The position numbers and the translations under genes are program-made. The notes under the pieces were generated by a model. The model was not told where the DNA came from. It saw only the letters and a list, made by a program, of their open reading frames with translations, and ran no database searches. This document shows positions 1 through 9,140 of a stretch of 64,000 bases of DNA, in pieces (position 1 is the stretch's first letter; each line of letters opens with the position of its first letter). The DNA comes from Bacillota bacterium (GTDB taxonomy: Bacteria; Bacillota; UBA4882; UBA8346): the NCBI GenBank assembly GCA_023401925.1, contig JAEXDA010000019.1:124001-188000 (forward strand), in the 5' to 3' direction.

Positions 1-23
1 TTCTTGGAACTTTTAGGATCCAT
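1..23 (-). CDS. 5' end of an unidentified CDS, cut by the window edge
   Basis: On the minus strand an AAAGGAGG ribosome binding site lies about 12 nt before an ATG at 23. The reading frame runs off the left edge after about seven codons (MDPKSSK). The strong site makes a real start likely, but too little protein is present to name the gene. Confidence 0.55.
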
Positions 24-532
24 TTAAATTTAATCCTCCTTTCACCTACATCAAACATCGACATTTGCTAAATTAAGTTGTCTAATATCACTCTGTCCTG
101 ACGCTCCTCCTGTGAATAAAAAAAATCGAAAAGCTTTCGTGCTCAACCCATACGTTTCAGCAGATATCATTATCCAATCGAACAATTATTGCTACGCGAA
201 ATCCAAATTGGTAAATCCAATATGAAATTGGTATTACCAGTTATAAAATTACATTTCGCTTAATATTCTGTTACTCCTTTTTTTTTTAAAATATTTAACA
301 CAAAGATGGACTAGAGTATATTTTATATTTCTAAAGCACGGAAAAAACCAGCGGAATCAACCGGACTGAGGGTGCGCGAAGAAGATGCGGATGAGGATCC
401 GCGCCTAAACGATGGATATATTGAGTTTTGAGCATTTTGTACTCGACCAGTCCGCCCAAATTGCTATCATTAATAACCTATTTCTTACTAACCATTTGTA
501 AATCCAAATTCTTAAAGAATTTTATGCTGATT
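24..532. other. AT-rich intergenic stretch with a possible decayed ORF
   Basis: No intact gene is seen. From about 470 down to 331 the minus strand has an open frame of about 45 codons, containing GLVEYKMLKTQYIHRLGADP, that ends in a stop but has no start or ribosome binding site. It could be the 3' remnant of a lost gene; I do not recognise the family. The rest is AT-rich and featureless to my eye. Confidence 0.35.
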
Positions 533-973
533 CTATTTTAAACGGTTGTCTAACCATTTTAAGCAATAGCCCAATACCAACCCCCAGATCGATGCCTCGA
601 TAAAGTTTGCCACGGCAGTCTTGCCCGGTATCACTAAAAGATCCGGTACTTTAAACAAAACGGTTACAGTAAAAGCGAAGAACCAAAAAGCGATGCTAAA
701 GAGCCAACATTTCAGCAAATAATTGGCGCTGGATAATTTGGGGATCATGAAGGCAATAATCACTCCTAAAATGCCGCAGATTACAAATACCGCCAGTGTG
801 GAGAATATTTCCTCACTCAAATTACCACTTTTCCGGCCATAAATTAAGATAGCGGCAAAACTCGACCAACGGAGGGTTGTCCAGTGGAGTACGAAAGCAA
901 CCAACGAAAAAATAAGCGTTGGGATCCCCGCTATGACCCCGGATAAAAAACCTCTGGTGAATCTATCCGTCAT
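533..973 (-). CDS. conserved membrane protein, paralogue of the gene at 970-1422
   Basis: A protein of about 146 residues with roughly four hydrophobic segments and a basic C-terminus. The ATG at 973 overlaps the stop of the upstream gene as ATGA; a TTG three codons earlier (982) is also possible. Size, segment spacing and motifs match the upstream neighbour (the segment with KVPDLLVIPGKT here corresponds to KLPHFKITTPGDS there), so the two look like a tandem duplication. They are probably translated together and may form a heteromer. The role is unknown; no catalytic residues are apparent. The start at 973 is preferred for the overlap, although the GGAG site is rather far upstream. Confidence 0.7.
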   Translation of the reverse strand: MTDRFTRGFLSGVIAGIPTLIFSLVAFVLHWTTLRWSSFAAILIYGRKSGNLSEEIFSTLAVFVICGILGVIIAFMIPKLSSANYLLKCWLFSIAFWFFAFTVTVLFKVPDLLVIPGKTAVANFIEASIWGLVLGYCLKWLDNRLK

Positions 974-1422
974 CTGGACCAATTTCTCCGTTTACCGGAT
1001 ATATATTGATACGAGAGGGCTAAAACAACCCCGTAACATATGGCGTCTACTAAAATAAAGAAACTATCCCCAGGAGTCGTAATTTTGAAATGGGGCAATT
1101 TAAAAAAAGTACCCATACCAAGCGTAGCCAGCCAAGTCAAAGCCCCGAAGCCGCCTCCTTTAAATAGCAAGCTCGCATCGCCGGTTTTCTTGATGAAAAA
1201 AGCAAAAATCACTCCCAAAGCCGCTCCAAAAACGAGATGTCCTATGGCTGCCATCAACCATTGCCATACATCGTTTACTTTATGCCCCACCACGAGTACT
1301 GCCGCATAATCCAGAAAGTTTAACTGCGTAATTTTCAATACTTGTTTGGTTAGCAACCCGGGAATAACACTGGCTGCCGCGCCAATAGCTCCCGAAATGG
1401 CTCCAAGTTTGGTTGTATCCAT
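970..1422 (-). CDS. conserved membrane protein, paralogue of the gene at 533-973
   Basis: 150 residues with about four hydrophobic segments and a basic tail (GKRRNWSR). First gene of a two-gene unit; its stop overlaps the next start. No clear Shine-Dalgarno sequence is visible before the ATG at 1422, so the start is less secure. Glycine and alanine are abundant in the first and third segments, as in small-residue-packed membrane bundles. I do not recognise a named family, and the neighbourhood gives no functional hint. Confidence 0.68.
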   Translation of the reverse strand: MDTTKLGAISGAIGAAASVIPGLLTKQVLKITQLNFLDYAAVLVVGHKVNDVWQWLMAAIGHLVFGAALGVIFAFFIKKTGDASLLFKGGGFGALTWLATLGMGTFFKLPHFKITTPGDSFFILVDAICYGVVLALSYQYISGKRRNWSR

Positions 1423-1678
1423 GGCGCTAGCATAACCAAAAATTTATTTTTTACTAAACAAAGTGTCCCATACTATCTTGACAACATATCTTGGATTATT
1501 CCCGGCAGTCATTGCCTATTTTGAGGAAATACCTTCTTGGCTTGCGTTTGGGATTTTCAGTATGCTTTTCCCTTAAGTCAAACATTGCGCTATCTGTCAT
1601 CAATAAAATAAATAATGATATCGAACCGGGCCCTCCTCCATCTATATTTCATAAGATACCTTAAAAGGAGGTTGTTTC

Positions 1679-2024
1679 ATGTCTGATTTAACTTCTGGTT
1701 TATTACAAGAGACAACCCAGTATTCATTCCGGATCCCGGTATTTTTAAGCTATGCCACACCTTTTAATGAGCGGCAGACTAAGTTTTTAGAGCGAATCAT
1801 TAAAGAACGGAGTCCTGAACGACGGCGTTTTTGGAGGAATATTGGAGCAAGGCGCCGCTCCATTGTTTATACCGGTTTTTAGCGTAGATAGCGATCAACT
1901 CATTGACGCTTTCTTTAGTTCCATCTTCTGGAGAGATCCTTTCTTGCGTTGCGTGGCGGCCGTCCGGGAATATTACAGAATCTTAACCACACTTTTCCCT
2001 TCCATAACATCCATACCGTTTTAA
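1679..2024 (+). pseudogene. broken ORF with a strong ribosome binding site
   Basis: AAAGGAGG stands 7 nt before an ATG at 1679. The first about 45 codons read like a genuine soluble protein (FRIPVFLSYATPFNERQ), then the frame turns Arg-rich and stops at 1882, while an overlapping frame stays open from 1800 to 2024. This fits a gene broken by frameshift or by replacement of its 3' part. The opening resembles, from memory, uncharacterised Firmicutes proteins with an FLSYP-type start; that link is a weak inference. Confidence 0.4.
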
Positions 2025-2145
2025 AAATTACAGGTATAATCCATTCCTATTATAAATACCGAAAACACTTGATTTTTACTGTATTTCAAGGGATAATAAC
2101 TCCAGAACTCCCATTACGATTCCAATTTCATTTCAGGAGCGAGAC

Positions 2146-2697
2146 ATGACAACCTATGCCGGCTTCTTGCGTGGAATCAATGTAGGCGGTAAAAATGTTA
2201 TAAAAATGACTGATTTAAAACATACGCTGCAGTCCTTAGGACTTTCCAAAGTTCAAACCTATATTCAAAGCGGAAATGTGTTGTTTCAATCGGGCGAAGG
2301 AGAAAAAAAACTCCGTGGAAAAATTGAAACCACGATTCAGACGGCTTTCGGGTTTCCAGTCGTTGTTATCCTGCGAACCCTCGAAGATTTGAAACAGATA
2401 ATAGCAGAATGTCCCTTTCCCAGTGAAGATGTAGCACTTGCCCAAGCATCGAATGAATTCCAATGTTTATATGTCGCTTTACTGGACCGGGCTCCTTTAT
2501 CCGAAGAACTGAGCCAGGTGAACGTCTACCAAAGCGAGGCCGATCAATACCGGACTATCGGACGGGACATTTTTATTTTAGTTCATCATAGCATCAGAGA
2601 CTCCAAGCTTGCGGCTAATCTTGACAAATTGACCATACCGATAACCCTCCGGAATTGGAAGACCATTTCTAAACTTGTCGATTTGGCAAAGTCATGA
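2146..2697 (+). CDS. DUF1697 family protein
   Basis: 183 residues, the usual length for DUF1697. It opens with the family hallmark (TYAGFLRGINVGGKNVIKM) followed by the conserved segment VQTYIQSGNVLF. An AGGAG site lies 7 nt before the ATG. The family is soluble and widespread, with no established biochemical function. It is monocistronic, in a convergent arrangement with the ABC genes that follow on the other strand. Confidence 0.9.
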   Translation: MTTYAGFLRGINVGGKNVIKMTDLKHTLQSLGLSKVQTYIQSGNVLFQSGEGEKKLRGKIETTIQTAFGFPVVVILRTLEDLKQIIAECPFPSEDVALAQASNEFQCLYVALLDRAPLSEELSQVNVYQSEADQYRTIGRDIFILVHHSIRDSKLAANLDKLTIPITLRNWKTISKLVDLAKS

Positions 2698-2728
2698 TGA
2701 GGGGCTTTGGGAAACATTCAAGAATCCA

Positions 2729-3487
2729 TCACGAATAAACTGTTTCCCTTTTCAATCTCCAGAGCGCCAATGTAAAACTTCCACAACACAGCACGGCAAA
2801 CAGGGCCACCACCGGCAAAATATTCCCCCATAATATCTTTTCTCCCAATATTAAACTCCGCAAAGCGTTGATCATGTATGTAAAAGGATTAAGCATCACT
2901 GCAACCGCCAGGCCTCCTGACAAACTTTCAAGCGGAAAAAGAGCCGTGCTTAAGAAAAAAATCGGCAAAATTATCGCGTTCATTGTTGTCTCATAAATAA
3001 CTTCATTCGGCATGAAAAGACTCAGCGTATAGGTAAGGCCGGACATGAAAAACGCTGTCAAAAAGATCAGCAAAATTGCAAGCAGTACCCCGGCAATCCC
3101 CGAAGCCACCGTTACTGAGAAAAAAAGGCTAACGGCACATAAGATTGCTACTTCGATGAAAGAAACCAGGACCGCCTCCGACATCTGACCAAGTACGATG
3201 GAGCTTCGATTGAGGGGCGCAATCAGGATTCTATAAAAACTACCGTTGTTTTTCATGATAAAATTGATGAAACCTCCGCTACCACAGGCGGAAAAGGTCA
3301 CCAACACCATAATGCCGGGTAAAATGAAAGCCGTATAATTGCATATTCCCAAAGATTTCATGGCCTCACCCGCTACGGCGCTATACAAGACGAGCCAAAT
3401 AAGGGGTTGCAATATTGTAACCGCAATAGAGACAGGATTGTAAAAACGCCATTTCATATTGCGCCATAAAATATTTAGCATAACCAT
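2729..3487 (-). CDS. ABC-2 type transporter permease
   Basis: 252 residues with about six hydrophobic segments, the standard size for a DrrB-type ABC-2 permease. It overlaps the upstream ATPase gene, so the two form one exporter. Last gene of a four-gene minus-strand operon starting with an AraC-type regulator, which points to efflux of a drug-like or other toxic molecule. The ATG at 3487 lies very close to the AAAGGA site; the ATG at 3481 (third codon) has better spacing and may be the real start. Confidence 0.9.
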   Translation of the reverse strand: MVMLNILWRNMKWRFYNPVSIAVTILQPLIWLVLYSAVAGEAMKSLGICNYTAFILPGIMVLVTFSACGSGGFINFIMKNNGSFYRILIAPLNRSSIVLGQMSEAVLVSFIEVAILCAVSLFFSVTVASGIAGVLLAILLIFLTAFFMSGLTYTLSLFMPNEVIYETTMNAIILPIFFLSTALFPLESLSGGLAVAVMLNPFTYMINALRSLILGEKILWGNILPVVALFAVLCCGSFTLALWRLKRETVYS

Positions 3488-4431
3488 CTTTCCTTTCTGT
3501 TTTCTGCGGTCAATGCCAAAAAAACATCTTCCAGACTGGGTTCCACAATTTCGATAGCGTCAAATTCCACCTGATGTTCCAAAAGCCATTTGTTCACAGT
3601 CGTAAAAGCTGTCCTACGGTTATCCACGCTTACCAAAACAGAATAATCCCGTACACTGGCAAACTTGACGAGGCCCGCATTATCAAGAGCATCTTTTTGT
3701 TTTTGGGCTAGCCCGGCACTGGAAAAACCTATACGAAGAAGATTTTGCCTGATGTAACTGCGTAAGCTGCCGGGAGTTCCCTGGACCAATTTTTTGCCGT
3801 CTTTCATAATACAGATGGTATCACTCAATTGGTCGGCCTCCTCAAGATAATGGGTGGTAAGAAAAATAGTTGTACCATATTCTGCACGGATTTTCAACAA
3901 CATTCTCCACATCTCTTTCCGGGACAAGGCATCCATACCCACTGTCGGCTCGTCCAAAAACAAAATTTGGGGGAAGGATACCATATTCATGGCAATATCA
4001 AGCCGCCGCTTTACCCCGCCCGAGTAAGACGCTACCGGATATTTTAAATACCCGGAAAGCTCGAAGCTTTCAATTAAAGAGTCGATTCTTTTTTGGGCCA
4101 CCCCTGTCTCTACTTTGTACAACCTGCTTTGGAAAATCATGTTCTCCCTCAACGATAAGTGGGTATCGATGGAAACCTGTTGGGCAACACAAGCGATTTG
4201 TGTGCGAACCCAGGCCGGCTCCTTGAATAAATTCCTTCCCAGTATCGTTACACTCCCTGAGGTCGCCCGGTAATAGGTTGTCAATATATTAATCAGGGAT
4301 GATTTACCTGCACCATTGGGCCCGAGTAAAGCGAAAATTTGGCCGCTGTTCACGTTGAGACTTAATTCGTCCAAAGCCCTGACTCCATTTTTATACTCCT
4401 TAACTAGCTTGTAGATTTCCATTGACGACAT
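3475..4431 (-). CDS. ABC transporter ATP-binding protein, DrrA type
   Basis: 318 residues. Walker A GPNGAGKSS near residue 38, a YSGGVKRRLD signature, Walker B ILFLDEP followed by TVGMDALS, and the H-loop (LTTHYLEEADQLSD) are all in order. The extra about 90 residues after the nucleotide-binding core are typical of DrrA-type drug and lipid exporters (DUF4162-like tail). It drives the permease encoded just downstream and overlapping. The GyrI-like gene upstream ends 4 nt before this start, so coupled translation is likely. Confidence 0.93.
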   Translation of the reverse strand: MSSMEIYKLVKEYKNGVRALDELSLNVNSGQIFALLGPNGAGKSSLINILTTYYRATSGSVTILGRNLFKEPAWVRTQIACVAQQVSIDTHLSLRENMIFQSRLYKVETGVAQKRIDSLIESFELSGYLKYPVASYSGGVKRRLDIAMNMVSFPQILFLDEPTVGMDALSRKEMWRMLLKIRAEYGTTIFLTTHYLEEADQLSDTICIMKDGKKLVQGTPGSLRSYIRQNLLRIGFSSAGLAQKQKDALDNAGLVKFASVRDYSVLVSVDNRRTAFTTVNKWLLEHQVEFDAIEIVEPSLEDVFLALTAENRKERWLC

Positions 4432-4435
4432 TTTT

Positions 4436-4888
4436 TCACTCTTCGCGCGCAGGCGCGCCTTTCACGGGAACTGAATTTCGGTAACATATGATGAGGATCC
4501 CCGGCCCTTTGATATAGACTTTTCGGAATGGAAATTGCAAGGTCAGGCCGTTTTCTTTTATGTAGCTATCGATCGCTTCATATGCATACTCCATGGTTTC
4601 ATAAGGGCCTATATGAGCAACACAAACAGCTTTTATCCGCGCCAACTCTTTAATCGAAACGCCGTTACTATCCGGTGTTTCGGCCGTAGGAACACACAGT
4701 TCCATTTCCCCGGTTTTACTCTCTGCATTCATAGCATAGTAACAAAAAAAGGGTGCGCCGTTTACTTTCCCCCGGATCGCTTTAAAAACATTGGGAAATA
4801 CTTTTGAGGCCCCGGAAACAGGCCCTTGATAATGCATGAGCGCCACCCGGACGGGTTCAATATCCCTGATTTCAATTTGATAATTCAT
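4436..4888 (-). CDS. stand-alone GyrI-like (AraC effector-binding) domain protein
   Basis: 150 residues, opening with IEIRDIEPVRVALMHYQGPV, the classic start of the GyrI-like small-molecule binding fold. AAGGAGAAG precedes the ATG. The family binds hydrophobic or drug-like ligands, and some members hydrolyse or sequester them. Here it sits between an AraC regulator that carries the same kind of domain and an ABC exporter, so it may act as ligand scavenger or co-sensor for the same compound. No DNA-binding domain is present. Confidence 0.88.
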   Translation of the reverse strand: MNYQIEIRDIEPVRVALMHYQGPVSGASKVFPNVFKAIRGKVNGAPFFCYYAMNAESKTGEMELCVPTAETPDSNGVSIKELARIKAVCVAHIGPYETMEYAYEAIDSYIKENGLTLQFPFRKVYIKGPGILIICYRNSVPVKGAPAREE

Positions 4889-4900
4889 GCTTTCTTCTCC

Positions 4901-5779
4901 TTAGCATTTTTCTTTTTTGATTGCAATCCAGACTTCAGAATATCCCCTTTTCAATTTATGGTTGTTTAAAATCTGGTCATTGATTGGATAAACTTCGATA
5001 TCGGGTAATCCGGCATATTCATAGCCCGAAAACGGAAGCCACTCGGTGAGAAACCGTTTAAAGATAGTTTGGATGGAATCCGGATAAGCTCCCTCACAAG
5101 TAAAAATAACCCATGTTGCTGCCGGGATTGCATATTCAACCATATTTTCAGGGACATTTTTGTCGGTTGAAGCAGCGATATAATAATAGATTTCTTCAGG
5201 ATTTTGATACACGCTGACGCCTAAAATACCCTGCGGGTTTTGGCTGGCTAATTGACCAACTTTTGAAACCATATTACATTGATATGTCGCATCCCAAAAC
5301 CGGGGTACTATTTGGAAATTCAATTCCTGCTCTTCTTGCAAAGCCACTCGGGTCCCTACAATTCGTATTGGCTCTTTGGCTTCAATTCGATATCGCATGC
5401 TTTCGCCCTCGGTGATGTTAATTAAAAACCGAATACGGGGATAAGCCTTTAATACCGTACCTTCCACCCGGGCGAGGGTTGGGCTGACTCCATGAACAGC
5501 TTGAAAAGCGCGGTTAAAGGAAGGGGGCGAGATATAACCATACTTGGAACCGATATCGATGATTTTCTCCTCACTTCCCTGCAATTCAAAAGCGGCTTGG
5601 GTCATTCTCCGGCGGCGTATATACTCGGAAAGTGAGATACCAGCCACATATGAAAACATTCGTTGAAAATAATACGTCGAACAACAGGCGATTTGGGCGG
5701 CTTTATCATAAAAGATTTTCCCATCTAAATTGTCTTCAATGTAGTCAATTGCTAAACTTAGATGCTTTAACCACTCCAT
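4901..5779 (-). CDS. AraC-family regulator with C-terminal GyrI-like sensor domain
   Basis: About 292 residues. Two AraC helix-turn-helix motifs occupy residues 1-105 (KAAQIACCSTYYFQRMFSY, then IGSKYGYISPPSFNRAFQAV). The GyrI-like effector domain follows from about residue 125 (YRIEAKEPIRIVGTRVALQ). This is the Rob/BmrR-like arrangement for drug sensing. I place the start at ATG 5779 because GGAGGGG lies just before it; the ATG 18 nt further up lies upstream of that site. First gene of the operon with the GyrI-like protein and ABC exporter, so it most likely activates its own operon when ligand binds. Confidence 0.9.
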   Translation of the reverse strand: MEWLKHLSLAIDYIEDNLDGKIFYDKAAQIACCSTYYFQRMFSYVAGISLSEYIRRRRMTQAAFELQGSEEKIIDIGSKYGYISPPSFNRAFQAVHGVSPTLARVEGTVLKAYPRIRFLINITEGESMRYRIEAKEPIRIVGTRVALQEEQELNFQIVPRFWDATYQCNMVSKVGQLASQNPQGILGVSVYQNPEEIYYYIAASTDKNVPENMVEYAIPAATWVIFTCEGAYPDSIQTIFKRFLTEWLPFSGYEYAGLPDIEVYPINDQILNNHKLKRGYSEVWIAIKKEKC

Positions 5780-5953
5780 ACCATCCCCTCCATGCATTAA
5801 AGTCTAACACAATATAAAATATTGATCTTCTCTTTTGATGTCCGGTTTTGTGAATTCACTCCAAGCACCATAACCATATGGCATTTGATATGATGCCAAA
5901 GAAATGGTAAAATGAAGAAAAGGTATTTTAATAAAATAACGAGGAAGCTGAAA

Positions 5954-6832
5954 ATGAACAAAACACTGAAGAATAAGTCTTTCGCAGCGGAAATCAGCAG
6001 CACCGGCGCTGAACTCGTAAGCTTTAAAAAGCTAACAGATGGTTGCGAATATATCTGGAACGGTGACAAGAACTTCTGGGCCAGCCACTCGCCGGTGTTA
6101 TTCCCCATTGTATGCGCTTTAAACAACGGTGAAATGAAAGTCAACGGAAAAGTATACCCCATGGGCAACCATGGTTTTGCCAAAAAGATGGAGTTTGAAT
6201 TAGTTGAGGAAACCGACTTCAAAGCAGTTTATAAACTTACTTACAACCCGGAAACGCTGAAGATGTACCCGTTTCAATTCAACCTCTTCATTGCCTACAC
6301 ATTGACGGACAATCAAATCCGGGTGGAATACAGAGTTGAAAATCTCGATGACCAAACGATGTACTTCCAAATTGGAACCCATCCCGGCTTTAACTGCCCT
6401 CTGGATGGGAAAACTATTTTTAACGATTATTTCATCCAGTTTCAATCCGACGAGACGCTGGAAAGGCTTTATATGAACAGCGCCAATGTCGTTATCAGCG
6501 GCAAGTCCGCTCCGGTCGCCCTTGAAAATAATAGGGTCCTTCCCCTCAACCATGAAATGTTTTATGAAGGCGCAATGGTGTTCCGAAACATCCATTCCAA
6601 AAAAGTGACGCTGCAAAGCTCCAAAACAGACAAAAAAGTCGTCTTGACTTATGACGGTCTCCCCTATATGGGAATCTGGCAAGCCAAAAATGCCCCTTTC
6701 ATCTGCCTGGAGCCTTGGCATGGGATCGCGGATACCGATGACTTCCATGGTGAATTAAAAGATAAGGAATTAATCATCTCATTAAAAAAAGCAGCCAGTT
6801 ATAGCTGCCATTACACGATTGAAATCTATTAA
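5954..6832 (+). CDS. aldose 1-epimerase family protein, LacX type
   Basis: 292 residues from the ATG at 5954, which has a GAGGA site; an in-frame ATG at 5912 has none. The beta-sandwich galactose-mutarotase-like fold is indicated by GAELVSFK, HSPVLFPIVCAL, GNHGFAKKMEFE, GTHPGFNCP and CLEPWHGIADT. The LacX subgroup interconverts sugar anomers; its substrates are poorly defined. It is monocistronic with a clear terminator downstream. A second member of the family lies at 19311-20210. Confidence 0.9.
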   Translation: MNKTLKNKSFAAEISSTGAELVSFKKLTDGCEYIWNGDKNFWASHSPVLFPIVCALNNGEMKVNGKVYPMGNHGFAKKMEFELVEETDFKAVYKLTYNPETLKMYPFQFNLFIAYTLTDNQIRVEYRVENLDDQTMYFQIGTHPGFNCPLDGKTIFNDYFIQFQSDETLERLYMNSANVVISGKSAPVALENNRVLPLNHEMFYEGAMVFRNIHSKKVTLQSSKTDKKVVLTYDGLPYMGIWQAKNAPFICLEPWHGIADTDDFHGELKDKELIISLKKAASYSCHYTIEIY

Positions 6833-6880
6833 GATTCATTTCGGCTTATTCTTTTTGGAATGTAATGGAACGTTGTTCAA

Positions 6881-6917
6881 GAAAATATCGTGTTTTCGCC
6901 CACGATATTTTCTTTTA
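6881..6917. terminator. bidirectional Rho-independent terminator
   Basis: A perfect 12-bp stem (GAAAATATCGTG paired with CACGATATTTTC) with an 8-nt loop, followed by TTTTAA on the plus strand. It lies between the epimerase and the convergent Uma2 pseudogene and can stop transcripts from both. Confidence 0.85.
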
Positions 6918-6952
6918 AGTTAGGGGCAGCCTCTTCGATAAACTTCCTTTAT

Positions 6953-7686
6953 CTATCCGAAAATTTGTGCCAAACCTGCTTCCAGACCTGAAAAATAATA
7001 AGATAAAACTTTTTCACCACTTTTAAAAGTCCGGTTGTTGACGATATCGCCACTCTCAAAGAGATAAACAATGACTTCGCGATTTAAAGGATTTATCACC
7101 CAATACTCTTTCACTCCGGTGGACATATACAAATCTAGCTTCTTCACAAAATCCTTGCTGCGGGTACTTTCGGAAATGATCTCTACCACCAGTGCCGGCA
7201 CACCCATATAATAATCCTTTTCATTCAAATGATCTTCCAAATCACAGATGACCATCAAGCCGGCTGCACAATATTTATATTCTCGGAATTCCTTTTGAGA
7301 GTGATATCATAGGGTGCAAACATCGGCCGGCATTTTTTTCCGGCAAACCAGTTGTAAAAAATAACATGGAGTTCGCTGAGAATTTTCTGATGCACTGTTT
7401 TCGGTGAGGCTAAATAATAAATCTCCCCGTCGATATATTCATAGCGTTCATCGTTGCTTTCGGTTAACTTCAAGTATTCTTCATACGAAGCTTTTCTGGG
7501 ATAAATTTCATAATTTCTAGCCTGTTCTTGAAAATGCTCCGCTTGCCCGGTAATATTCCCGGTTCCTTCATAACCTGATAATTTAGCGATCCTTTTACCA
7601 TTGCTGGTAATCAAATTTTCTTCTCTGGCCGATAGCCTCAGATATTTTCCAAGATTGTTCTTGAGGTCGGTGGCATTAATAATCAT
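6953..7686 (-). pseudogene. Phd/YefM-like antitoxin fused to Uma2 endonuclease, frameshifted
   Basis: The N-terminal part (residues 1-50: LKNNLGKYLRLSAREE, then ITSNGKRIAKL) looks like a Phd/YefM antitoxin. The rest is a Uma2 (DUF820) PD-(D/E)XK nuclease domain. The frame breaks near 7260: the paralogue at 44537-45262 reads IVQPDLIIICD, but here one base is missing, giving IVQPA and a stop while the other frame continues with MVICD. All later motifs (ALVVEIISESTRSKD, GVKEYWVINP) are intact, so the lesion is recent or is a sequencing error. Promoter and putative operator are preserved. Confidence 0.85.
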
Positions 7687-7705
7687 CCGAAAACCCCCAA
7701 TCCAA

Positions 7706-7755
7706 TTAGCTAAACCAGCTAACTAAATTGTACGAATTTTTAATCTTTTCGTCAA
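7706..7755 (-). promoter_or_regulatory. sigma-A promoter with inverted repeat, upstream of the Phd-Uma2 pseudogene
   Basis: On the minus strand: -35 TTGACG (7755-7750), 17 bp, -10 TACAAT (7732-7727). Directly downstream, at 7722-7706, is the inverted repeat TTAGCT-5 nt-AGCTAA. A repressor bound there would block the promoter, and the encoded Phd-like domain is the obvious candidate. The intact paralogue at 45.3 kb has the same layout with a related TAGCTAA sequence. Confidence 0.6.
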
Positions 7756-7851
7756 GATCCCATTTATCGCTGGATTAATTTTAGAAAAAATCCATCGGGT
7801 AATTCCCCTCGATATTCCGAACCAACCAAAGGCTCCAATCCAATGATCTCC

Positions 7852-8418
7852 TTAAAAAATTAGCATTCCCAGAATTCCGCCCAAAATCGTTAAAAGAATC
7901 GGCCCAAGTTTAAAGCGGGTTCCTATAAGGACAAATACAAAGATAACCATCCCGGGGATACTGATATAACGAAGGGGGTCATGGAATATTTTCAGACTGA
8001 AAAAACCCTGATGAATAATGGAGGTATTGGCAAAAAAGTATACCGCCGAAGTGATCAGCCCAACCGTGGCCGGCCTGATTCCTGATAATACTGCGGCAAC
8101 GACTGGATTGGTTTTGAATTTATCCATGAATAAAGCAATCAAGATGATAATGATAAAGGAAGGCAAAGACACTCCAACCGTCGCAAAGGTGGCCCCCAAA
8201 AACCCGGCGGATTGGAACCCGACGTAAGTGGCGGCATTAACGGCGACAGGGCCCGGGGTCATTTGCGATAGGGCCACTACATTGGAAAACTCATGGGCGC
8301 TCATCAGCCCGAAGGTTTGAATGTCCTGGTATATCATGGGCAGCATCGCATAGCCGCCTCCAAAACTAAAGAGGCCAATCTTGAAGAATATATAAAACAG
8401 CTTCAAATAAGCGATCAT
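7852..8418 (-). CDS. chromate transporter (CHR) family, short-chain subunit
   Basis: 188 residues with the conserved N-terminal segment FFKIGLFSFGGGYAMLPMIYQD and the PGPVAVNAATYVGF motif of the CHR superfamily. It is a half-length member; such genes come in pairs encoding the two halves of a working antiporter. It overlaps the partner gene by 4 bp. Known CHR proteins export chromate or move sulfate, but many have other unknown anion substrates. A second pair lies at 21.1-22.3 kb. Confidence 0.9.
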   Translation of the reverse strand: MIAYLKLFYIFFKIGLFSFGGGYAMLPMIYQDIQTFGLMSAHEFSNVVALSQMTPGPVAVNAATYVGFQSAGFLGATFATVGVSLPSFIIIILIALFMDKFKTNPVVAAVLSGIRPATVGLITSAVYFFANTSIIHQGFFSLKIFHDPLRYISIPGMVIFVFVLIGTRFKLGPILLTILGGILGMLIF

Positions 8419-8987
8419 AGTTTTCTCCCAATTTCCCGGACCCGGGCCCGTTTTAAGACTTCGGCAAAATAACCGGCTGCGCCTCCACCTATCACTGCCC
8501 AGGCAGCGTTAATATTGAAAATGAGGATTGCCGTCAGGGCCGCTATTGCAATAATCCAGGTAAACCTGTTCTTTAATATGTTTTTGCCCAATTTAACCGC
8601 TGCCAAAAGGATCAGTCCGGCCGATGCCGCCCGGATCCCACTCAAGGCTTTTTCCACATAAACATTGCTCTGAAACCGCAATAATGCGATTAAGATTAAA
8701 ATAATCGACAAAAAAGCCGGAAGAATCACTCCAAACGCTGCTACAACCGCTCCCGGAATTTTAGCCACTTTATTTCCGATAAATATCGAAGAATTAATCG
8801 CAATCACTCCCGGCACTGATTGCGAGATCGCAAACACATCCACGATTTCTTCTTCGGAAACCCATTTTTGCTTTTCAACGACCTCTTCTTGAATCAGCGG
8901 GAGCATGGCAAGGCCTCCCCCGAACGTCAGTGAACCAACTTTAAAAAAAGCCCAGAATAATCTGGTCAAAACTGAAAGTTTATGCAA
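8415..8987 (-). CDS. chromate transporter (CHR) family, partner subunit
   Basis: 190 residues from a TTG at 8987 that has AAAGGAGA in front; the open frame extends to 9074 but without a ribosome binding site. Motifs: FFKVGSLTFGGGLAMLPLIQ, then SQSVPGVIAINSSIFIGNK. Together with the overlapping downstream gene it forms a two-subunit CHR transporter. It ends in a basic tail. Its substrate cannot be told from the sequence. Confidence 0.88.
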   Translation of the reverse strand: MHKLSVLTRLFWAFFKVGSLTFGGGLAMLPLIQEEVVEKQKWVSEEEIVDVFAISQSVPGVIAINSSIFIGNKVAKIPGAVVAAFGVILPAFLSIILILIALLRFQSNVYVEKALSGIRAASAGLILLAAVKLGKNILKNRFTWIIAIAALTAILIFNINAAWAVIGGGAAGYFAEVLKRARVREIGRKL

Positions 8988-9140
8988 GCGAGTCTCCTTT
9001 TTTAACGAATGGATTCCATTTTTATTATGAGTAGAATGTTCCTTCAATATAGATCCCAAACCCATTCCTGTCAATTAGAGTGAGTCAACTTTAATCAAAA
9101 TAACACCATTCTCCGAACCTTTATCGAATGCTTCATAAAA

